From positions 62,001 to 126,000 of the forward strand of contig VXNL01000094.1 in assembly GCA_009840635.1 (NCBI GenBank): 64,000 nucleotides of DNA, in the 5' to 3' direction. Below the pieces are notes generated by a model, which worked only from the letters and a program-made list of their open reading frames with translations, ran no database searches and had not been told where the DNA came from. Below, piece after piece: positions 58,315-64,000 of this stretch; within the stretch, counting starts at the first letter, position 1; every line of letters begins with the position of its first letter. The translations under genes were made by a program, and so were the position numbers. This DNA is from Acidobacteriota bacterium. Its GTDB lineage: Bacteria > Acidobacteriota > Vicinamibacteria > Marinacidobacterales > Marinacidobacteraceae.

Positions 58315-60696
58315 TTAGATCCCGGCGGCTTGCAGCTCCGCGAGGACGCGCTCCGGGCGGAGGGGGAGGCGGCGCATTCGGACGCCGGTCGCGTCGTGGA
58401 CCGCGTTGGCGATGGCCGCGGGGACCGGCTTGTGGGAGGGTTCGCCGGCGCCGTAGGGGCGGAGGTCCGGGCGGTCGGGGTTGGGGTCGCCGTTCACGAC
58501 CACGACGTCGATGCGCTCGGGGGCGTCGCGGTGGGTGAGGGTCGGGTGCGAGCGCCAGTCGATGCTCGTGACCTTTTCGGTGTCGAACCGGACCTCCTCG
58601 TAGAGCGTCCGGCTGATGCCGTGGAGGAGATTGCCCTGGATGGTGTTCTCGAGGCCGTCCGGGTTGATCACGAGGCCGCAGTCGTGGGCGCACACCATCC
58701 GCGGAACCCGGACTTCCCCGGTCTCGCGGTCCACCTCGACCTCGGCGATCACGGCGACGGTGGTGCGGGCGCGGTAGGCGTAGGCGATGCCCCGTCCGGT
58801 GAGCAGGCGTCCGCTGCCCACCCTCGCGGGTGACGGCCGGGCATCCCATCCGTAGGCCTTGGCGGCCGCTTCGACCACCGCGATCGAACGCGCCCGGCGG
58901 AAGATCTCGTCGTCGTCCGTGGCGCGCCGCAGGAGGCGCAGCCGGAACTCGACCGGGTCCGCGTCCGCGGCCGCCGCGAGCTCGTCCACGAACGACTCCG
59001 CGGCGAACGTGATCTGCGGGCCGTTCGGGTCGCGCAGGTTGCCGGTGCGGAGTGGCGTCTCGAAGACCAGCGGGAGACGGACTGCCCGCGTCTCCTCGCG
59101 GCGGTTCGGGACGTGGTACATGGCGTCCGGCCCGCCGGCGCCCCCGGGCGCCGGCCGCTCGGGCCGGAGGCCCATCAGTTGCGCGATGAGCACGGTCCGG
59201 GCCTGGTTGTAGCCGACGTGCGCGTAGTTGGCGATGCGGCCCTGATAGTCCAGCGCGACCAGGTTGCCGTCCGCATCGAGTCCCCCCCGGAGGTCGATGG
59301 CGAAGGCGGGCCCCTTGGTGTCCCACGCCGTCTCCTCGTGCCGCATCCACTGCACCCGCACGGGGCGCCCCAGTTCCTTCGCCAGGTACGCCGCCTCGAA
59401 GCCCGCGTCGTCCGCCGCCGTGCGCCCGTAGAGCTGCGGGCCCTCCATCCAGATCACCCGCACCCGCTCCGGCGGCATGCCCAGGAACTCGGCGATCCCG
59501 GTCCGGTGGCTGTACGGCTTCATGTCGTTCGTGTAGATCGTCATCTGGCCGTCCGACGGATCGGCCAGCGCGTGGGCGGGCCCGATCGCCGTGTGCCCCT
59601 GGAAGGGGACGTCGTAGGCGGCTTCGACGACGGTCGCGGCGCTCGCCAGCGCTGCGTCGGGATCACCCTCGACCTCCGCCGCCCAGCGTCCGCCCTGGTT
59701 CGGCTCCGGCTCCGCGCTCCGCAGGTAGTCGAAGAGGTCGTACGACGCCGGGAACGGCGCCGTGGCAGGCTTCTCCCAGGTGACCGCCAGACCTTCCGCG
59801 GCCTCGATCGCCTGCTCCTCGCGCTCGCACACCACCGCCACGTAGTTCCCCTCGCGCACCAGCCGGAGGAAGCCGGGCATCCCGCTCACCGAGGACTCGT
59901 CGACGCCGGTCAGCGTGGCCCCCGCGAAGGGCGGGCGCACGTTCCGGGCGTGGACCATCCCCGGGAGGTTCACGTCGACGGCCCACTCGAACGATCCGTC
60001 CACCTTGGCGGGGATGTCGTAGCGCGGGATCGACTGGCCGACCAGCTTCAGGTCCTGCACCGGCTTGATGCTCGCGACGCCGGCGGTCTGGTTGATGTTC
60101 GCGCCCGTCAGCGCCACGTCGAAGCGCCGCCCGCCGATGAGCTCCCCATAGGTGACCGTCCGCGAGGGATCGCTCAGGAGCGAGATCACCCCCTCGCTCA
60201 CGCGCAGTTCCTCCACCGGCACGCCGAAGCGCTCGGACGCCATCTCCAGCAGCACCCGCCGGGCCTCCGCCGCGATGTGGCGTCCGACCATGGCGTCGCG
60301 CTCGATCGCGTCCGAGCCTCCCGAGCCCCCCTGGTCCACGGTCAGGTCGGTGCGTCCCATGACCACCGTGGCCCGGTCGAAGGCGATGTCGAGCTCGTCG
60401 CACATCATCTGCCGGGTGGCGGTCCCGGTCCCCTGGCCGCCGTCGGTCTTGCCGACGTAGAAGGTGGCGCTGCCGTCCTCGTGCACGACCAGCCACGAGT
60501 CGAGCTGGAGGAAGTCGGGATCCGGATAGGGTCCGTCGGCCGCGGGCTGGGCCGCGAGGCCTTCGGCGGCCGCGCCCAGGGCGCTCAGGCCGAAGACGAA
60601 CAGGCCCGAGGACTTGAGGAAGTCACGCCGGGACGCGGTCCCCTCCCAGCGCCCGAGCGCACGGTCGATGGCGTTCACGTCGCGCCCGCCGCTCAT
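58315..60696 (-). CDS. Molybdenum hydroxylase large subunit, Tat-exported (isoquinoline 1-oxidoreductase beta-like)
   Basis: Large, Moco-binding subunit of a xanthine oxidase family hydroxylase acting outside the cytoplasm. The 793 residues begin with a Tat signal, TASRRDFLKSSGLFVFG, then the IorB-type layout: LVVHEDGSATFYVGKTDGGQG, QTAGVASIKPVQDLKLVGQ, RYDIPAKVDGSFEWAVDV, VEAAYDVPFQGHTAIGP, EGPQLYGR, and the C-terminal GAGEPSHKPVPAAIANAVHDA with the catalytic Glu of this enzyme family. Moco is needed, and moeA-moaC lie about 8 kb upstream. The start overlaps the small-subunit stop. The substrate is not predictable; aldehydes or N-heterocycles are typical. Confidence 0.91.
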   Translation of the reverse strand: MSGGRDVNAIDRALGRWEGTASRRDFLKSSGLFVFGLSALGAAAEGLAAQPAADGPYPDPDFLQLDSWLVVHEDGSATFYVGKTDGGQGTGTATRQMMCDELDIAFDRATVVMGRTDLTVDQGGSGGSDAIERDAMVGRHIAAEARRVLLEMASERFGVPVEELRVSEGVISLLSDPSRTVTYGELIGGRRFDVALTGANINQTAGVASIKPVQDLKLVGQSIPRYDIPAKVDGSFEWAVDVNLPGMVHARNVRPPFAGATLTGVDESSVSGMPGFLRLVREGNYVAVVCEREEQAIEAAEGLAVTWEKPATAPFPASYDLFDYLRSAEPEPNQGGRWAAEVEGDPDAALASAATVVEAAYDVPFQGHTAIGPAHALADPSDGQMTIYTNDMKPYSHRTGIAEFLGMPPERVRVIWMEGPQLYGRTAADDAGFEAAYLAKELGRPVRVQWMRHEETAWDTKGPAFAIDLRGGLDADGNLVALDYQGRIANYAHVGYNQARTVLIAQLMGLRPERPAPGGAGGPDAMYHVPNRREETRAVRLPLVFETPLRTGNLRDPNGPQITFAAESFVDELAAAADADPVEFRLRLLRRATDDDEIFRRARSIAVVEAAAKAYGWDARPSPARVGSGRLLTGRGIAYAYRARTTVAVIAEVEVDRETGEVRVPRMVCAHDCGLVINPDGLENTIQGNLLHGISRTLYEEVRFDTEKVTSIDWRSHPTLTHRDAPERIDVVVVNGDPNPDRPDLRPYGAGEPSHKPVPAAIANAVHDATGVRMRRLPLRPERVLAELQAAGI

Positions 60697-61172
60697 CGGT
60701 CTACCTCGGTTTCGGCCATTGCCGCCGCGGCGCGCTTCACCGCCGACTGGATCCGGAAGTAGGTCATGCAGCGGCAGAGAATCGGGCTCATGCCCCTGCG
60801 GATTTCTTCGTCGGACGGGTTCGAGTTGGTGTCGAGCATTGCCGCGGCCGTGAGGATCTGGCCGTTCTGGCAGAACCCGCACTGCGGCACCTGCTCGTCG
60901 ATCCAGGCCTGCTGGACAGGGTGCAGCTTTCCGTCCTCGGGCAGTCCCTCCAGGGTCGTGATCTCGCCCCGGGTACGGGAAACCGGCAGGATGCACGAAC
61001 GGATCGGGCGTCCGTCCATCAGCACCGTGCACGTCCCGCACTGGGCGAGGCCGCAGCCGAAGCGCGGCCCCCGCAGTCCGAGGTCGTTCCGGAGGACGTA
61101 GAGCAGCGGCGTCGCCGGATCGACGTCGACCGTGTGCGTCTTGCCGTTGACCGTGAGCGTGGTCTCTCTCAT
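60693..61172 (-). CDS. [2Fe-2S] small subunit of molybdenum hydroxylase (IorA-like)
   Basis: Electron-transfer subunit partnering the downstream large subunit. The 159 residues carry the plant-type ferredoxin cluster motif GCGLAQCGTCTVLMDGRPI with a fourth Cys in RSC (about 40-62), and the second, family-specific cluster CGFCQNGQI (about 101) and CRC (about 138). There is no own signal peptide, so it is expected to be co-exported with the Tat-bearing large subunit. The stop overlaps the large-subunit ATG. No FAD-binding middle subunit is present, as in isoquinoline-type enzymes. Confidence 0.93.
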   Translation of the reverse strand: MRETTLTVNGKTHTVDVDPATPLLYVLRNDLGLRGPRFGCGLAQCGTCTVLMDGRPIRSCILPVSRTRGEITTLEGLPEDGKLHPVQQAWIDEQVPQCGFCQNGQILTAAAMLDTNSNPSDEEIRRGMSPILCRCMTYFRIQSAVKRAAAAMAETEVDR

Positions 61173-61201
61173 CGATACGTCTCCCTGCCGCGCAAAAGAT
61201 G

Positions 61202-61759
61202 CTACCGGAGCGCCTCGACCCGCTCGAACGTCATCGAGTTGCCGCTCGGGAAATGGAGCGTCAGCAGGCCGCCCTCCACCGTGACCTCGCAGGGCTCGCG
61301 GTGGTTCGCGTTCGCTTCCTCGGCCGAACGCATCGCCATCGCGAGAGGGGCCGCCGCGAGCGGCCCGGCGGCGTCCCCCGCCGACAGGTGGTACTGGTGG
61401 GTGAGGAGCAGGGACCTGCCCTCCCGCGACCACTCCCCGCCCTCGGCCGACCCGCGGACCGCGGCGCCGTCCTCGCCGGTCACGAAGAAGGTCACGGACC
61501 ACTCGCCGCTGCCGCCGTCGTCGCTCCGGGCGAGGAACACGATCCGGCCGTCCACCGGGAGCGTCTCCCCGGCCGCGAGGCGGTACTCGCGCGGACGCCA
61601 GGAGCCGACGATGGGATCCGGTGCGGCGGTAGCCTGCGGGGAGACTGAATTGACGTTTGCCGGCCCCGCGGCGCCAGCGGCGAGGGGAACGGTCAGCCCC
61701 AGCGACACCAGGGCGGACCCGGCGAAAAGGACAAGAAGAGGAGGACGGTGCGTGGGCAT
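61202..61759 (-). CDS. Exported lipocalin-like hypothetical protein
   Basis: A 185-residue protein with a signal peptide (MPTHRPPLLVLFAGSALVSL, cleavage near AGAAG) and a mature part starting PDPIVGSWRPREYRL, the entry motif of lipocalin-like domains, followed by strands LPVDGRIVFLARSDD, GEWSVTFFVTGEDG, GRSLLLTHQYHLSAGD and LLTLHFPSGNSMTFERVEA. Function unknown; periplasmic ligand binding is plausible. It lies 29 bases upstream of the molybdenum hydroxylase pair on the same strand and may be co-transcribed. Confidence 0.75.
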   Translation of the reverse strand: MPTHRPPLLVLFAGSALVSLGLTVPLAAGAAGPANVNSVSPQATAAPDPIVGSWRPREYRLAAGETLPVDGRIVFLARSDDGGSGEWSVTFFVTGEDGAAVRGSAEGGEWSREGRSLLLTHQYHLSAGDAAGPLAAAPLAMAMRSAEEANANHREPCEVTVEGGLLTLHFPSGNSMTFERVEALR

Positions 61760-61846
61760 GGGGCGAACAAGGCTATCCGCTCGCCGGCGAGGGACACTCG
61801 GCGGCGGACTGAATGCGCGGCTCCTGCGGAGTAACCTTCCGCCGTC

Positions 61847-62788
61847 ATGAGGATCACGGGAGCGAGGAGGACGCGGCTCGGTCTGGCTGCCGGCCTTCTC
61901 ATCGCGCTGACGTGGTTCCCGGGGTGCAGTCTCGTCGCCAACATGGCGGTGAATTCCATCGCCGGACTGCTGGCCGAGGGCGAGGCCGTCTTCCGGTCGG
62001 ACGACGACCTCGATCTTGTGAAGGCGCCGCTCGCGAACAACCTCTGGCTGATGGAGACGATGCTGGAGACGAGCCCCGAGCACCGGGAGATCTTGCTGAG
62101 CGCCACCAAGGGCTTCCTGCTGTTCACCTACGGGTTCGTGGAGCCCGATCTCTTCGAACTCGACTTCACCCAGTTCGAGGAGAAGCAGGCGGTGCGTCGG
62201 CGGGCAGCCCGGCTCTACCGCCGCGCTACGGGCTACGGCATGCGGGGGCTGGAAGTGAACCATTCCGGGATCGAGGCGCGGCTTCGGAGCAGTCCGGAGA
62301 CAGCGGCGGCCGAACTCGAGGCCGAGGACGCCGCGCTGGCGCTGTGGACCGGGACCGCTCTCGGCGCCTGGATCGCGATGGACACGGACAACCCGGAGGC
62401 CACCGCGGATCTCTCCCTGATGGGCGCCCTGCTCCACCGCTCGCGGGAACTCGACGACACCGTGGACGACGGCGTGGTCTACGACTACCTCATGCTCTAC
62501 GAGGTGTCCCGCATCGGGGGCTCCGTCGAGCGGGCGCGCGAGTTCTACGAGCACGCCCTCGAGATCGGCCCGGAACGGCTGCCGGTGCTCTGGTCGAGTT
62601 GGGCCGAATCCGGGTCCGTCGCGAGCGGAGACCGGGGGGAGTTCGAAGCCCTGCTGCGGCAGGCGCTCGATTTCGACATCGACGGCGAGCCGGGCTCGCG
62701 CCTTGTGAACCAGATTGCGCAGGAGCGGGCCGCCTGGCTGCTCAGGAACGTCGACGACTATTTCCTCGACGACATGCAGAACCAATAG
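61847..62788 (+). CDS. TRAP transporter-associated TatT family lipoprotein
   Basis: A 313-residue lipoprotein (signal MRITGARRTRLGLAAGLLIA, lipobox WFPGC with Cys27) followed by a helical TPR-like repeat protein. The block SIAGLLAEGEAVFRSDDDLDLVKAPLANNLWLMETML and the FEEKQAVRRRAARLYRRATGYG segment match the TRAP-associated T component (TatT), known from Treponema, where it forms a trimer near the substrate-binding protein. The next gene is the DctP-type binding protein, so a periplasmic TRAP accessory role is well supported by context. The last residues are Asp-rich. Confidence 0.85.
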   Translation: MRITGARRTRLGLAAGLLIALTWFPGCSLVANMAVNSIAGLLAEGEAVFRSDDDLDLVKAPLANNLWLMETMLETSPEHREILLSATKGFLLFTYGFVEPDLFELDFTQFEEKQAVRRRAARLYRRATGYGMRGLEVNHSGIEARLRSSPETAAAELEAEDAALALWTGTALGAWIAMDTDNPEATADLSLMGALLHRSRELDDTVDDGVVYDYLMLYEVSRIGGSVERAREFYEHALEIGPERLPVLWSSWAESGSVASGDRGEFEALLRQALDFDIDGEPGSRLVNQIAQERAAWLLRNVDDYFLDDMQNQ

Positions 62789-62808
62789 AGACCAGCAGAG
62801 AAATCGTT

Positions 62809-63834
62809 ATGCCGAACGTCAGAAAGTTCCTCCTCGCCGCCCGGGGCGCCGCGCTCGTGGCTCTCGCTCTCGTCCTGCCAGCGGCCGCCGCCGAGGCGCG
62901 GGTCAACCTGCGCCTCGCGACCGTTGCGCCGCGGGGATCCGCGTACCACCTGATCCTCGACAAGATGGCCGCCGAGATCGGCCGCGAGACCGGCGGCGAG
63001 GTGCGGATCCGCATCATTGCCGGCGGCGCCGCGGGCGACGAGACGGCGATGATCAGCAAGATGCGGATCGGCCAGGTGCAGATGGCCGCAGTCTCCAACA
63101 TCGGGCTCGCCGAGCTGGACCCGAGCGCCTGGACGCTCTCCATCCCCATGGTGTTCCGCGACTACCCCGAATGGGACCACGTCCGGGAGTCCATGAACCC
63201 GGCGATCGCGGAGACGCTGCAAGGGCACGGGTTCCAGGTGATCGCCTGGGCCGACGTGGGCTGGCTCCACTTCTTCGCGAGCGACCCCATCCATAGTCTG
63301 GAAGACCTGCAGGGGCTGAAGCTGGCGGGCGCCTCGAACGACCAGACGGTCCTCGATCTCCTGCGGTGGTCGGGCTTCGACCCGGTTCAGATCAGTTCGG
63401 TCGAACTGGTGAGCGGCTTCCAGACCGGCCTCATCGAGGCGGTCCCGATGCCGATCGTCCTCGCGGAGGGATCCCAGATCTACCGCTCGGCCAAGTTCAT
63501 GAACGACCTCCCCTGGGCGCCGCTCCAGGGCGCCATCATCGTGCACGAGCAGGGCTGGGAACGGCTCGACGCGTCCCAGCAGGAAGTGGTGCTCCGGAAG
63601 AGCAACGAGGCGGCGGTCTCGTTCCGCGAGACCAACCGCGAGCAGGAGCGGAAGTCGCTCGCGGCGATGAAGTCGCGCGGCCTCGAGGTGATCGAGGCCT
63701 CCTCCGCGTTCGAGAGCGCCTGGATGGAGACCGCGGAGAAGCTCTTTCCGCTGGTCCGGGAGCAGCTCGTCTCCCCTCCGGTGTTCGACCGCATGATCCG
63801 GCTGCGCGACGAGTACCGGGCCGCCAATGAGTAG
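62809..63834 (+). CDS. TRAP transporter substrate-binding protein (DctP family)
   Basis: Periplasmic solute receptor of a tripartite ATP-independent transporter, 341 residues. Signal peptide MPNVRKFLLAARGAALVALA cleaved near AEARV, then VNLRLATVAPRGSAYHLILDKMA, AISKMRIGQVQMAAVSNIGLAELDPSAW, GLKLAGASNDQTVLDLLRWSGFDPVQ and LIEAVPMPIVLAEGSQIY. The conserved carboxylate-binding Arg of most DctP receptors is not evident at its usual place (KLAGASND in place of K(x)R), so the ligand may not be a simple carboxylate. Pairs with TatT upstream and a permease downstream. Confidence 0.89.
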   Translation: MPNVRKFLLAARGAALVALALVLPAAAAEARVNLRLATVAPRGSAYHLILDKMAAEIGRETGGEVRIRIIAGGAAGDETAMISKMRIGQVQMAAVSNIGLAELDPSAWTLSIPMVFRDYPEWDHVRESMNPAIAETLQGHGFQVIAWADVGWLHFFASDPIHSLEDLQGLKLAGASNDQTVLDLLRWSGFDPVQISSVELVSGFQTGLIEAVPMPIVLAEGSQIYRSAKFMNDLPWAPLQGAIIVHEQGWERLDASQQEVVLRKSNEAAVSFRETNREQERKSLAAMKSRGLEVIEASSAFESAWMETAEKLFPLVREQLVSPPVFDRMIRLRDEYRAANE

Positions 63835-63875
63835 CCCGTCCGCGGGCTGACCCGCGGAATCCGCCCCGGGGAACC

Positions 63876-64000
63876 ATGAGTCCGGACGCCGGAGGGGCCC
63901 TTCCGGAGGTCGCCGCCACTCCGGAGCACACCGCCGCGCCGCCCCGGAGCCGTCTCGCGGTGCTCGAGGACGCCGTCTCCGTCGGCGCCCTCGTCCTCAT
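63876..64000 (+). CDS. TRAP transporter small permease (DctQ), N-terminal fragment
   Basis: Starts at ATG 63876 (weak GGGG upstream) and runs off the window edge after about 41 codons. The visible part is a Pro/Ala-rich cytoplasmic tail, then RLAVLEDAVSVGALVL, which looks like the beginning of the first DctQ membrane helix. The call rests mainly on its position behind TatT and DctP. Confidence 0.6.
   Translation, partial: MSPDAGGALPEVAATPEHTAAPPRSRLAVLEDAVSVGALVL

Overview
This is a GC-rich (roughly 70% by eye), densely coding 64 kb chromosomal segment from a Gram-negative, rod-shaped bacterium. BamD, outer-membrane barrels, lipoproteins and a periplasmic DegP-type protease point to a diderm; mreBCD-mrdA-rodA points to rod shape. 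Essential genes dominate (alaS, thrS, infC-rpmI-rplT, gatCA, prmA, rsmB, mreB), so it is not a plasmid or a genomic island. The gene orders (fmt-rsmB-PASTA-rpe, thrS-infC-rpmI-rplT-zapA) and gene content would fit Acidobacteriota or a neighbouring deep-branching phylum, but no rRNA is present and this is inference.

Layout. 1-5.7 kb: fmt (cut by the window edge), glycerophosphodiesterase, rsmB, a PASTA protein, rpe, a thioesterase and bamD. 5.7-9.7 kb: pgsA with a small downstream gene, then a sugar-nucleotide pair (mannose-1-phosphate guanylyltransferase-like and phosphohexomutase) and a small membrane-anchored coiled-coil protein. 9.8-20.3 kb: tRNA-Gly, bactofilin, alanine dehydrogenase, lipoate ligase-like protein, grpE-dnaJ, prmA-rsmE, a protein kinase, recX-alaS. 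20.3-24.8 kb (minus): an aguA - NhaC-type transporter - aguB - yhhQ group for agmatine-to-putrescine conversion and queuosine-precursor uptake. 24.8-26.6 kb: gatCA. 26.6-31.7 kb (minus): tRNA-Val, thrS, infC, rpmI, rplT, a coiled-coil gene, zapA, thiL. 31.9-36.8 kb: a GspE/PilB ATPase whose frame runs on through an antisense Na/Pi cotransporter gene, then a DegP-like protease. 37-38.6 kb: tandem paralogous outer-membrane barrel genes behind a near-consensus sigma-54 promoter. 38.6-47.1 kb (minus): suhB, an RsbW-like kinase, RNase G, and rodA-mrdA-mreD-mreC-mreB. 47.3-53.2 kb: PpiD-like foldase, STAS antagonist, moeA, moaC, larE, metallo-beta-lactamase protein. 53.5-58.1 kb: tatA, an ornithine cyclodeaminase family gene, nnr, tsaE, a sulfatase-like lipoprotein without catalytic residues. 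58.3-61.8 kb (minus): a two-subunit Tat-exported molybdenum hydroxylase and a lipocalin-like protein. 61.8-64 kb: a TRAP transporter operon (TatT, DctP, start of DctQ), cut by the window edge.

The main functional threads are: molybdenum cofactor synthesis (moeA, moaC) with a Moco enzyme and a Tat subunit that could export it; cell shape and envelope assembly; and translation (three rRNA or r-protein methyltransferases, two synthetases, GatCA, IF-3, L20, L35, Fmt).

The most notable non-coding structures are: infC beginning at AUC behind a full-length Shine-Dalgarno sequence; a 185-bp inverted-repeat element whose outer end supplies the rodA stop codon; a 62-nt repeat found twice, each time between a tRNA and a divergent protein gene; and seven copies of a GC-rich palindrome in intergenic gaps. 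No CRISPR array, prophage, transposase or rRNA gene was seen.
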